The notes beneath the pieces are model-generated. The model searched no databases, had not been told where the DNA came from, and worked only from the letters and a program-made list of their open reading frames with translations. A program made the position numbers and the translations under genes. A DNA stretch of 64,000 bases from Acidobacteriota bacterium (GTDB lineage: Bacteria > Acidobacteriota > Terriglobia > Bryobacterales > Bryobacteraceae): NCBI GenBank assembly GCA_025352795.1, contig JANXSF010000088.1, positions 1 through 64,000 of the forward strand. The letters run 5' to 3'. Shown here in pieces: positions 36,282 through 44,047 of this stretch; positions within the stretch are counted from its first letter, which is position 1, and every line of letters begins with the position of its first letter.

Positions 36282-36313
36282 CCAAGAGTACCCCTGACAG
36301 GAATACTCCTAGG
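36282..36313. promoter_or_regulatory. imperfect palindrome, candidate operator of the CHAT-sigma operon
   Basis: The left half (CCAAGAGTACCCCTG) and the right half (CAGGAATACTCCTAGG) are near-complementary around A36297. It lies about 56 bp upstream of the CHAT start on the minus strand. Role as an operator is an inference. Confidence 0.45.
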
Positions 36314-36343
36314 AATGATACCAGACAAACCGTACAAACGGTC

Positions 36344-36364
36344 AACCCATTTCCTGGGTTTTTT
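36344..36364 (+). terminator. intrinsic terminator-like hairpin
   Basis: AACCCA-TTTCC-TGGGTT stem-loop at 36344-36360 followed by TTTT. No plus-strand gene lies upstream, so if active it would end an unannotated small RNA or early transcript. Confidence 0.5.
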
Positions 36365-36666
36365 GAGGCAATCATGCGTCTGTCACGCAAGAGTAAAACG
36401 CCTGTAAAGCGTTTCGATTACAGCAGATCGATGATGATGATAATCGGATCCATATTGTGAGTACCAAATCTCTTGGCAAGCCAAAGATTTCTGGTTCAAG
36501 AGTATGTTCCCTAAAAATCGGACAAGTGCCGAAGAGTTCGTAAACCCTTGATTACAAGCAATATCTAATTATTTAAGAACGGTGAATTACTTTCGGACGA
36601 TTGCAAAAGAGATGGATTCCCGCCTCACCATTAAGGTAAACTGTTCATAATAAGAAAGATTCACTC

Positions 36667-37257
36667 ATGCATACACGACGTTTGATTTCGTTTCTCGTAG
36701 GAATTTGGATTTGTGGCAGCCTCTTTATGATGTGGATTGTCAACCAGAACACAGAAGGGGTTAGCCGCTTGCTAGTAGCGCAACCTCAAAAGATGCAGCA
36801 AATCATCTTTACTTTGACCGAGTCGGAGAAAAGAAACCTTTTCCTCTACGCGGGTAATGAGCTTACCCGTTACTATGCCAACGACTGGGAATGGATTCAG
36901 CTTTTCCTAGGCGCGGCCATTGTCGCAATTTTGATTTCTGCCAGACAATCTAAGCAATTTATCATTGTGGCCTCTCTGATGGTTGTTTGTGTCCTGGCAA
37001 CTCATTTTCTGCTTACTCCACAATTGATTGGTTTGGGAAGGAACCTGGATTTTGGACCGCCAGACCAGTTCGCCGCCGAACGCAGACAACATGCCTCTAT
37101 CTGGAACCTTTATATAGGACTGGATCTGGTGAAGCTTGCCTTAGGGTTGGGACTTACTGCGCAGTTACTCAAACGGGGCCCTGATGAAAAGCGCAGACGG
37201 CGCTCAGGGAAGGTCGATGAGATCCAATATCCCAATTACGGCCATATCGATGGGTGA
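36667..37257 (+). CDS. membrane protein of unknown function
   Basis: 196 residues with about four membrane segments (8-25, 78-93, 98-116, 150-166) and a charged C-terminal tail (KRGPDEKRRRRSGKVDE). The layout resembles small DUF4149-like membrane proteins but I cannot assign a family. Its last 54 bp overlap the end of the convergent microcompartment vertex gene, an unusually long antisense overlap. No function is proposed. Confidence 0.7.
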   Translation: MHTRRLISFLVGIWICGSLFMMWIVNQNTEGVSRLLVAQPQKMQQIIFTLTESEKRNLFLYAGNELTRYYANDWEWIQLFLGAAIVAILISARQSKQFIIVASLMVVCVLATHFLLTPQLIGLGRNLDFGPPDQFAAERRQHASIWNLYIGLDLVKLALGLGLTAQLLKRGPDEKRRRRSGKVDEIQYPNYGHIDG

Positions 37258-37473
37258 TTCCGGCCTGCCCACCGTGGTCATTGCCGAGTAACCTTCCAGA
37301 ACCAATAACACCCGATCGCCAACTCCGGCATCGGCTGAATCCACGGCAATCACCGCATCGCCACGGTTTGATCCGTCCAATTCCAAGGGTTGGACGATGA
37401 GAAGTTTTTGGCCCACGTGGCTTTCATGTTTTTGAGTGGCCACCACTTCGCCAATCACTTTGGCGATCAGCAT
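37204..37473 (-). CDS. microcompartment vertex protein (BMC-P, EutN/CcmL family)
   Basis: 89 residues with the EutN/CcmL pentamer pattern: MLIAKVIGEVVATQKHESHVGQKLLIVQPL, VIAVDSADAGVGDRVLLVLEG and PIDMAVIGILD. Five such subunits cap each vertex of a bacterial microcompartment shell. It is the third of three consecutive paralogs and its ATG overlaps the stop of the second. Its 3' end overlaps the convergent membrane gene by 54 bp. Confidence 0.93.
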   Translation of the reverse strand: MLIAKVIGEVVATQKHESHVGQKLLIVQPLELDGSNRGDAVIAVDSADAGVGDRVLLVLEGYSAMTTVGRPESPIDMAVIGILDLIDLP

Positions 37474-37742
37474 GAACGCTCCACCCTAACGGAATCCACA
37501 ATCCCCACCACCGTCATATCTGTTGGAACTTCAATGGGTAGGAAAGGAAAGCTGGATTCTTTGCCCTTGCAATAATAAATCAGTTCGCCAGCCCCGGCCC
37601 CCACTGCGTCAGTGCAAATGATCTGTTTCCCGGTTGGTTTTTGTTCGGGAGTAAGTGGCTGAATGATCAGCAACCGTTGACCACCAAGGCGCGGATCCTT
37701 AACTTCTGCCCAAACCCGTCCAATGACTTGGCCAAGGTACAT
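37467..37742 (-). CDS. microcompartment vertex protein (BMC-P, EutN/CcmL family)
   Basis: 91 residues, second of three paralogs: MYLGQVIGRVWAEVKDPRLGGQRLLIIQPL, TDAVGAGAGELIYYCKGKE, PTDMTVVGIVDSV. Compared with its neighbours it has an acid/aromatic loop (KGKESSFPFLPIEV). Starts 3 bp after the first paralog's stop and overlaps the third gene by 7 bp. Three distinct vertex proteins in one locus are characteristic of PVM-type compartments. Confidence 0.93.
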   Translation of the reverse strand: MYLGQVIGRVWAEVKDPRLGGQRLLIIQPLTPEQKPTGKQIICTDAVGAGAGELIYYCKGKESSFPFLPIEVPTDMTVVGIVDSVRVERSC

Positions 37743-37745
37743 GGG

Positions 37746-38039
37746 TCACTTCCTCTTGTTGTCATTCGAATCAGAATCAAGGGAAACCGTGTCCACAATT
37801 CCGATTATCGCTGAATCAATCGGAGTGTCCTTGCAACCATCGGCCATACGAGCAGAAGATCCGCTGACGGCCAACACCACTTCTTTGAAACCGGCACTCA
37901 CCGTATCTACAGAAATGACGTAACCTGCTTCGTCTTTTCCGTCGGGACTGATGGGCTTTAAAATAAGAAGCTTTTTGCCTTCCAGACGCGGATCTTTACG
38001 TGTAGCCACAACGGTACCAACAACGCGAGCCAGAATCAT
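37746..38039 (-). CDS. microcompartment vertex protein (BMC-P, EutN/CcmL family)
   Basis: 97 residues, first of three paralogs: MILARVVGTVVATRKDPRLEGKKLLILKPI, VISVDTVSAGFKEVVLAVSGSSARM, PIDSAIIGIVDTV, and a charged tail (DSDSNDNKRK). It lies 12 bp downstream of the hexamer gene. The three paralogs differ in their loops, which would allow different vertex identities. Confidence 0.93.
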   Translation of the reverse strand: MILARVVGTVVATRKDPRLEGKKLLILKPISPDGKDEAGYVISVDTVSAGFKEVVLAVSGSSARMADGCKDTPIDSAIIGIVDTVSLDSDSNDNKRK

Positions 38040-38051
38040 AGATTCAGAACC

Positions 38052-38339
38052 CTACTTGGTCGAGCTCTTGCCAATTGGCAGAACATCTTCCAAACTTTGA
38101 TGCGGTCGCGGGATCACATGCACCGCCACCAGTTCTCCAACGCGGCGGGCGGCAGCGGCTCCAGCATCGGTGGCGGCGCGAACAGCAGCCACATCGCCCC
38201 GAACCATTGCTGTCACATACCCCGAGCCGATTTTTTCCCAGCCTACCAGCGACACCTTGGCAGCCTTTACCATAGCGTCGGCCGCTTCAATCATGGCGAT
38301 CAAGCCACGAGTTTCGACCATTCCTAATGCTTCACCCAT
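38052..38339 (-). CDS. microcompartment hexameric shell protein (BMC-H)
   Basis: 95 residues matching a single-domain BMC-H protein: [68 protein letters not shown] in consecutive motifs ([13 protein letters not shown] forms the pore-side strand). Hexamers tile the shell facets. This is the only facet protein in the window, so more shell genes are expected elsewhere or the shell is simple. Encoded between the aldolase and the vertex genes. Confidence 0.95.
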   Translation of the reverse strand: MGEALGMVETRGLIAMIEAADAMVKAAKVSLVGWEKIGSGYVTAMVRGDVAAVRAATDAGAAAARRVGELVAVHVIPRPHQSLEDVLPIGKSSTK

Positions 38340-38387
38340 TTTCGTTCCTATCTCCTTGGCCGGACCGGCGCGTAAATTCTATTATCC

Positions 38388-39167
38388 TCATTTCAACTCG
38401 CGGGTGCGCACCGCTTCTTCAACAAATGCAATCAATTCCTGGCGGGTCAGCGTAATCTTATCGGACCCCTGCCCTAAATCTTCAGCCACTACCGGGCACC
38501 CAGGGGACGACGAAGCCCTGGACACCACACCATAGCGCGATCTGGAATCAAACAGCTTGTCCACTTCTTCGCGAGGCAGCACCTTCGGTCCGCCCAGCAG
38601 TTCGCTCACTAAAGCGATGCGCGCGGTATGTTCCAGCGTCTCCATCTTGAAATAAGCTTTCCAAAGATCTTCGCCATAACAGACGGCTCCGTGATTGGCC
38701 ATCAGCAGCGCATCGTATTTGGGGATGTAAGGCACCATGCCATCGGTCAGCGCGGACGTTCCAGGCAGGCCATATTCGGCTAGAGGAACGCAACCCAGGC
38801 CGATGATCACTTCCGGTAAAATGGCCATGTTCAATGGACGCCCGGCCACTGCAAATCCAGTAGCTACCGGGGGATGGCAATGCACCACAGCGCGGACATC
38901 GGGACGCATGGAATAAATGGTAAGGTGCATAAGAATTTCGCTGGTGCGCTCACGCTTGCCTTCAATCTTGTTGCCATGCATGTCACAAATAATCAAATCG
39001 TCGGGCTTCATCATGCCCTTGGAAATTCCCGTAGGCGTGCAAAGAATACGAGCCTGATCAAGCCGGTAGCTGACGTTGCCATCATTCGATGCCACCCAGC
39101 CTTTTTGATAAACCAGCTTGCCGATTTCAACAATAATTTCGCGCAGTTCGCGCTCGATCAACGGCAT
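38388..39167 (-). CDS. class II aldolase, fuculose/rhamnulose-1-phosphate type, probable compartment cargo
   Basis: 259 residues. Zinc and catalytic residues of the class II aldolase family are all present: Glu77 (SEILMH), His96 and His98 (VVHCHPP), His159 (MANHGAV). It would split a ketose-1-phosphate such as L-fuculose-1-phosphate into dihydroxyacetone phosphate and lactaldehyde. Beyond the catalytic domain, a flexible Ser/Gly/Pro linker (about 208-234) leads to an amphipathic helix (ITLTRQELIAFVEEAVRTREL, 238-258), the form of a microcompartment encapsulation peptide. It is the first gene of the shell locus, 48 bp upstream of BMC-H. Confidence 0.9.
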   Translation of the reverse strand: MPLIERELREIIVEIGKLVYQKGWVASNDGNVSYRLDQARILCTPTGISKGMMKPDDLIICDMHGNKIEGKRERTSEILMHLTIYSMRPDVRAVVHCHPPVATGFAVAGRPLNMAILPEVIIGLGCVPLAEYGLPGTSALTDGMVPYIPKYDALLMANHGAVCYGEDLWKAYFKMETLEHTARIALVSELLGGPKVLPREEVDKLFDSRSRYGVVSRASSSPGCPVVAEDLGQGSDKITLTRQELIAFVEEAVRTRELK

Positions 39168-39255
39168 TGCAATTCTACGATTGTAACAAACAGGTATTCA
39201 TCAGCCATATTTTGTTTTCACAGACCATAGCCCAACCAACGCTAGAATGGAATGA

Positions 39256-40062
39256 GTGGATAAGCGACGGATGTGCCCGCAATGCCGGGCGATGATTACA
39301 ACTGACGATAAAGTTTGCCCGTATTGTCAGGCTCAAGTGGGTGCCCGTGCAATTGATGTGCGGTCCCCAGATAACTTGATGGGCGGACTCATGCCTGCCA
39401 ATCGGTTTGTGACGTCATTACTCTTGCTGGTGAACGCAGCAATCTTTTTGACGATCTATGTTTCCAGCAACAAGGATTTCCTCACCTCCGGTTATAAAGA
39501 TGGTCGAGCCATTTTATACGCTGGCGAATGGTGGCGGCTGATCACAGCGGGCTACCTGCACGCTAACCTGCTGCACATTGGAATGAATGCCTGGGCCATT
39601 TTCGACATGGGAGCTTTTGTCGAAGATCTGATTGGTGCCAAGCGCATGTTCACTATATACACCGTGGCCACGGTTTGCGGTTTTCTATTGAGTTCCTGGT
39701 GGAACCCCGTGATTCCATCGCTGGGGGCCAGCGCCGGAGCGTTCGGGCTGATTGGAGCGCTGATCGCCTATGGTGTAAATTCCCGCAGCATGCAGGGCGA
39801 GGCCATTAAGCGTTACTACATTGAATCGGCTGTATTCGGAATCGTGGTGGGTCTGATTGGCATATTCCCTATTGACAACGCTGCCCACTTGGGCGGACTA
39901 GTTGGCGGATTCCTCACCGCATGGGTAGCAGGGGAAGCTCGCTTAGTGAACGATTGGAAAGAAAAGGTATGGACGTTGGGCGCAGCCCTGTCCTTGATCC
40001 TGACGCTAGCAGCATTCGCCCGCATGTACCTGCGTTTCCTTGAAATCTCCGCCGGCAAATAA
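39256..40062 (+). CDS. rhomboid-family intramembrane serine protease with N-terminal zinc ribbon
   Basis: 268 residues from a GTG (in-frame ATG at 39271 is possible). A two-CxxC zinc ribbon (Cys7, Cys10, Cys21, Cys24) precedes six to seven membrane segments. Rhomboid motifs: HIGMN (107-111), GASAG with nucleophile Ser159, and DNAAHLGGLVGG with His211. It should cleave single-pass membrane proteins. It is divergent from the aldolase across 88 bp. Substrate unknown. Confidence 0.9.
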   Translation: MDKRRMCPQCRAMITTDDKVCPYCQAQVGARAIDVRSPDNLMGGLMPANRFVTSLLLLVNAAIFLTIYVSSNKDFLTSGYKDGRAILYAGEWWRLITAGYLHANLLHIGMNAWAIFDMGAFVEDLIGAKRMFTIYTVATVCGFLLSSWWNPVIPSLGASAGAFGLIGALIAYGVNSRSMQGEAIKRYYIESAVFGIVVGLIGIFPIDNAAHLGGLVGGFLTAWVAGEARLVNDWKEKVWTLGAALSLILTLAAFARMYLRFLEISAGK

Positions 40063-40099
40063 CCGGTGCGCGCATAGACTTGGACACGAAGGATCCGAT

Positions 40100-40126
40100 A
40101 CCGAGCCGTGACCGCGAGGGAGCGGT
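40100..40126. repeat. 27-bp dispersed repeat, copy 2
   Basis: Identical to the phrase at 16818-16844 and 57392-57418 (ACCGAGCCGTGACCGCGAGG, then GAGCGGT). It lies in the 170-bp gap after the rhomboid gene and is flanked by GGATCCGATA and ACCTGACTC. No opposite arm is obvious here. Confidence 0.85.
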
Positions 40127-40232
40127 ACCTGACTCAAAGGTGATGCCGATCCAACGATCCCAATTCGTCGCAGTGCAAGCGCGTCCCATAAATTACTGGT
40201 GATCCTCCCCCTCCAAGGTAAGATGGAATTGG

Positions 40233-41249
40233 ATGAATATCGACAATGGCAAGGGTGCGGGACGGGGAATCCCTTCCTGGCTGGTTCCAGTTTTTGGATA
40301 CGGTGTATCCATTGCGTGCCTGGTCTGGGTCTACCAGGGAACCAACTGGAAAGCGCAATGGGCACTGATCCGCGGTACGGAATGGTATTGGGTTCTGGCG
40401 GCCGTGGTCTGCGATATTGCAGTCTATGTTGTTCAGGGATGGCGCTGGAATTTACTACTCAGCCCGGTGGGAGCCATTCCCATTGTGAAATCCGTCCAAG
40501 CCATTTACATCGGACTGTTCGCCAATGAAATTCTGCCATTTAAACCAGGCGAAGTCATCCGCTGCTTCCTCCAATCCCGATGGTCTGGCGTGGACTTTCC
40601 GGTGGTGCTCTCCTCTGTAGTCATCGAACGTTTAATTGATGGAATCTGGTTGATTCTTGGCTTTGTGGTGGTAGCAACCACGGTTCATGTCCCACGTATT
40701 TTCCTCATGGGCGGCCTGCTATTAGCAACAGTATTGGTCATGATTGCCGTGCTGATGTTTGTAGCCATGGCGCGCAAGCACCACCAAAAATCAGGTCCGC
40801 AAAGCACCGTGCAACGCTGGCTCAATCATCTTTCCGATGGCTTGGAAAAAATGGGAGATTCACCCTCTTTTTTCTATTCAGCGGCGCTCAGCCTTGTCTA
40901 TTTGTTGCTGCAAATTGGCCCCATCTATTTTCTGATGTGTGGCTATTTCGATAAGTACAACATGGTGGGTGTAGCGGCGGTAGTTTTGGTGCTATTGCGC
41001 TTGGGGACCATTGCCCCACAAGCACCCAGCAATGTTGGTTCCTTTCAAGCTTTAGTCATTGTCGGGTTGCGCATTATGGGCGTGGAACGGCAACAGGCTG
41101 CCGGCTTTGCTACGCTCCTTTTCGTGGTCGTCACGTTGCCCCTTTGGGTGGCCGGATTCTTCGCATTGATCGCCACACGAATGCGCCTGGACGACATTCG
41201 GCGCGATGCGCGTGAGCTTCATCAGCCAAACCCACGTATAATCTCCTAA
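40233..41249 (+). CDS. lysylphosphatidylglycerol-synthase TM region / flippase-like membrane protein
   Basis: 338 residues with about eight membrane segments. Motifs typical of the UPF0104/AglD/LPG_synthase_TM family: VQGWRWNLLLSP near residue 70, FANEILPFKPGEVIRCFLQSRW near 95 and VVIERLIDGIW near 128, and APSNVGSFQALVI near 270. Family members move lipid-linked substrates or are the membrane part of MprF. The soluble synthetase domain is missing. Its stop overlaps the PIG-L gene start (TAATG). Confidence 0.85.
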   Translation: MNIDNGKGAGRGIPSWLVPVFGYGVSIACLVWVYQGTNWKAQWALIRGTEWYWVLAAVVCDIAVYVVQGWRWNLLLSPVGAIPIVKSVQAIYIGLFANEILPFKPGEVIRCFLQSRWSGVDFPVVLSSVVIERLIDGIWLILGFVVVATTVHVPRIFLMGGLLLATVLVMIAVLMFVAMARKHHQKSGPQSTVQRWLNHLSDGLEKMGDSPSFFYSAALSLVYLLLQIGPIYFLMCGYFDKYNMVGVAAVVLVLLRLGTIAPQAPSNVGSFQALVIVGLRIMGVERQQAAGFATLLFVVVTLPLWVAGFFALIATRMRLDDIRRDARELHQPNPRIIS

Positions 41250-42109
41250 TGCGATTGCTGTTATTGATTTCACTGATTGCCGCTGCTTCCTCCGCTCAGG
41301 AACCGTTGCGCATCATCGCCATTGGAGCGCATCCCGACGATTGCGACATTAAGTTTGCAGGCACCGCTGCGCAGTTTGCGCGCATGGGACACAAGGTGAA
41401 GTTTCTTAGCGTCACCAACGGAGATGCCGGACACCAGACCATGGGCGGAGGTCAGTTGGCCATGCGACGCAAAGCAGAGACCCAGGAATCTGCACGGCGC
41501 GTGGGTATAGCCGAATATGAAGTGTTAGATAACCATGATGGAGAATTGCTGCCTACCGTGGAAATTCGTAAGCAGATTATTCGCGCCATTCGACTATGGA
41601 ATGCCGATATTGTAATTGCCCCGCGACCCAACGATTATCACCCCGACCATCGCTACACCGGAGTGCTGGTGCAGGATGCAGCCTATATGGTAGTGGTCCC
41701 GAACGTGGTCAGCGACGTTCCCCCACTTAAGAAAAATCCGCTGTTCTTGTACTATTCTGATCGCTTTCAAAAGCCTGCACCATTCCGACCAGATATTGTT
41801 GTGTCTATCGACGATGTGCTGGAGAAGAAAATAGCGGCGCTGGATGCCCACGTCTCGCAATTCTATGAGTGGCTGCCTTGGGTAGACGGTCAGTTGGATA
41901 AAGTTCCGGCTGATCCAAAAGCTCGCTTGGCGTATCTGCGCAGCGCTCGCAAGCAGCCGATTGATCCAATAGTGAAAGCGTCACTGGTGAAATGGTATGG
42001 GGCGGCAAAGGCGGAAACGGTGGACTTTGTAGAATCGTTTGAGATCTGCGAATACGGGCGCCAACCGAAGGAACAGGAAATCAGGGCGTTGTTTCCAATG
42101 CTGAAATAG
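41249..42109 (+). CDS. PIG-L / LmbE-family deacetylase
   Basis: 286 residues with a signal-like N-terminus (MRLLLLISLIAAASSAQ). The zinc site AHPDD (His28, Asp30, Asp31) and HPDH (His131, His134) are intact, as expected for a metal-dependent N-acetyl-sugar or similar deacetylase. A cytoplasmic BshB/MshB role seems unlikely given the signal peptide. Start overlaps the upstream flippase-like gene by one base; the selA gene begins 2 bp after its stop. Confidence 0.9.
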   Translation: MRLLLLISLIAAASSAQEPLRIIAIGAHPDDCDIKFAGTAAQFARMGHKVKFLSVTNGDAGHQTMGGGQLAMRRKAETQESARRVGIAEYEVLDNHDGELLPTVEIRKQIIRAIRLWNADIVIAPRPNDYHPDHRYTGVLVQDAAYMVVVPNVVSDVPPLKKNPLFLYYSDRFQKPAPFRPDIVVSIDDVLEKKIAALDAHVSQFYEWLPWVDGQLDKVPADPKARLAYLRSARKQPIDPIVKASLVKWYGAAKAETVDFVESFEICEYGRQPKEQEIRALFPMLK

Positions 42110-42111
42110 CC

Positions 42112-43452
42112 GTGCCAGAAATCGACCCGAAACATCAGAACCAACTTCGTAATCTGCCTTCGGTAGATGCTGTTTTACGGCAACTTCCAAAAGACGTGCG
42201 AGCATTGCCCCACAGTTTGGTAACCGGGGAAATCCGCCGCGTAGTGGAAGCTTGTCGTCAACGGCTGACCGCCGGGGAAAATGTAGATCTGGAAGTGATT
42301 CCCCAACTGGTGCAAAGATCCCTTCAAGAACTTTCCGACCCTAGTTTGAGGCGCGTGATCAATGCCACGGGCGTGGTGTTGCATACCAATTTGGGGCGTG
42401 CCCCGCTGGGTGCCGTGACTGTGCAAGCAGGCTATTCTAATTTGGAATACGACATTGAAACGGGTCGACGTGGCCGGCGCGACAGTCATGTCAGCGCATT
42501 GCTCGATCGATTGTTAGCTGCTCCGTCCATCGTAGTGAACAACAACGCCGCAGCCGTGTATCTGGTGTTGAACGAATTGGCCGCTGGTGGGGAAGTAATT
42601 ATCAGCCGGGGGGAATTAATTGAGATTGGGGATGAGTTCCGCATCCCAGACATCATGAATCGGGCTGGCGTCACAATTCGGGAAGTGGGCACTACCAATC
42701 GAACCAGAATTGAAGATTATCGCAATGCAATCACACCCAGCACTCGTCTGATTCTGCGGGTGCATCCCAGTAATTTTCACATCCAAGGGTTCACGGCAAA
42801 GCCTTCCCTGCAGGAGCTTACCGCACTTTCGCGCGAATGCAACGTGCCGGTTTACGAGGATCTTGGCAGTGGATGCCTGGTGGACCTGCAAGCTTACGGA
42901 GTGGACGAACCGCTGGTGCGGGATAGCTTAGCGGCCGGAGTGAACGTGGTTTCCTTCAGTGGCGATAAACTGCTGGGTGGCAGTCAGGCTGGTTTTATAA
43001 CCGGGCAAGCGGATTTGGTGGGACGCATCCGACGCAATCCCATGTTTCGAGCCATGCGTGTAGATAAGCTGACCACAGAAGTGTTGTCTCAAAAACTGCG
43101 CGCTTTACTGTTTGAGAATTACGACGACGTGCCCGCCCTGGCCATGATCCGGCTTACACCGGAGGCCATCAAGATACGTGCAAAGGCGCTGCTAGCCCAA
43201 TCCGGGCAAGCAAGTTGGTACATCAAAGAAGGGCGATCGGTGATAGGTGGCGGCTCCACTCCAGAACAATCGCTTGGCACCTGGCTGTTAGCTATCCCCA
43301 ATGAAAAAGGCACTTCAATAGAGAGGCGACTTAGAACCGCAGATCTAGCGGTGATCACGCGAATTGAAGACAATACGATTCTGGTGGACCTGCGCACCGT
43401 GTTCCCGGCTGAGGAGCAGGAGCTTTTGGAATTGCTGATAGCCGCGTGTTAA
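42112..43452 (+). CDS. selA: L-seryl-tRNA(Sec) selenium transferase SelA
   Basis: 446 residues from a GTG start. SelA signature: RRVINATGVVLHTNLGRAPL at 80-99, EYDIETGRRGRRDSH, and the PLP-binding Lys286 in VVSFSGDKLLGGSQAG. It converts seryl-tRNA(Sec) to selenocysteyl-tRNA(Sec) using selenophosphate. selB usually follows but is absent, and the next gene is efp on the other strand; selD and tRNA-Sec are not in the window. It follows the PIG-L gene by 2 bp and overlaps efp by 4 bp at the 3' end. Confidence 0.93.
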   Translation: MPEIDPKHQNQLRNLPSVDAVLRQLPKDVRALPHSLVTGEIRRVVEACRQRLTAGENVDLEVIPQLVQRSLQELSDPSLRRVINATGVVLHTNLGRAPLGAVTVQAGYSNLEYDIETGRRGRRDSHVSALLDRLLAAPSIVVNNNAAAVYLVLNELAAGGEVIISRGELIEIGDEFRIPDIMNRAGVTIREVGTTNRTRIEDYRNAITPSTRLILRVHPSNFHIQGFTAKPSLQELTALSRECNVPVYEDLGSGCLVDLQAYGVDEPLVRDSLAAGVNVVSFSGDKLLGGSQAGFITGQADLVGRIRRNPMFRAMRVDKLTTEVLSQKLRALLFENYDDVPALAMIRLTPEAIKIRAKALLAQSGQASWYIKEGRSVIGGGSTPEQSLGTWLLAIPNEKGTSIERRLRTADLAVITRIEDNTILVDLRTVFPAEEQELLELLIAAC

Positions 43453-44006
43453 GCGCGTTCCAGGTAACTGCCGTCGGAAGTTGAAACTCGGATCACTTCG
43501 CCTTCGCTGATGAATGCGGGAACCATCACAATCAGTCCGGTTTCAGTTTTGGCGGGTTTGGTCACGTTCGATACGGTTGAGCCTTTCAAGCCTGGTTCAG
43601 TTTCAACAACTTTCATTTCAACCGACGGTGGCAATTCAATCCCAATCGCTTTGCCTTCATGAAACTCTACATTGAGCTTGAGCTGCGGAATCAGATAATT
43701 GACTGCGTCACCCAAAGTGTCTTTGGTGAAGTGCATTTGCTCAAAGTCTACGGTGTTCATGAAGTAGTAGAAATCGCCGTCATCGTACATATATTCCATT
43801 TCGTGGTCTTCCAAAACAGCGCGATCCACTTTGTCTTCCGATGAAAAGCGATGTTCAAACATGGAGCCGGTGCGAAGGCTGCGCATCTTCACCTGCACGA
43901 AGCCGCGCAGATTGCCCGGTGTGCGATGAGACATTGTGAAGACGGAATGGAGTTCCTTATTAAAAAGAATCACCATGCCTGGGCGCAATTGTGTTGCCGT
44001 AATCAT
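43449..44006 (-). CDS. efp: elongation factor P
   Basis: 185 residues, the usual three-domain EF-P length (KOW-like, OB, C-terminal). It relieves ribosome stalling at polyproline stretches. The modified-residue loop reads SHRTPGNLRGF, so the tip position (residue 32, Lys34 in E. coli or Arg32 in Pseudomonas) is Asn in a PGNLRG context. It would therefore not be a substrate for EpmA or EarP. A GGAG ribosome site is upstream. It lies 41 bp after the histidine kinase on the same strand. Confidence 0.97.
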   Translation of the reverse strand: MITATQLRPGMVILFNKELHSVFTMSHRTPGNLRGFVQVKMRSLRTGSMFEHRFSSEDKVDRAVLEDHEMEYMYDDGDFYYFMNTVDFEQMHFTKDTLGDAVNYLIPQLKLNVEFHEGKAIGIELPPSVEMKVVETEPGLKGSTVSNVTKPAKTETGLIVMVPAFISEGEVIRVSTSDGSYLERA

Positions 44007-44047
44007 GTAAAAGAAAAACTCCTAAATATTGCCAAGAATTGGAACTC

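Larger units (their letters stand above)
36227..36666. other. 440-bp intergenic region with structured elements upstream of the CHAT operon
   Basis: No gene is seen. Contents: an imperfect palindrome at 36282-36313, a terminator-like hairpin plus T-run at 36344-36364, AAACGC/GCGTTT pairing near 36399-36417, and a strong hairpin at 36466-36490 (AAATCTCTTGGC with GCCAAAGATTT). It separates divergent genes, so it must hold promoters in both directions; none could be fixed with confidence. Confidence 0.6.
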
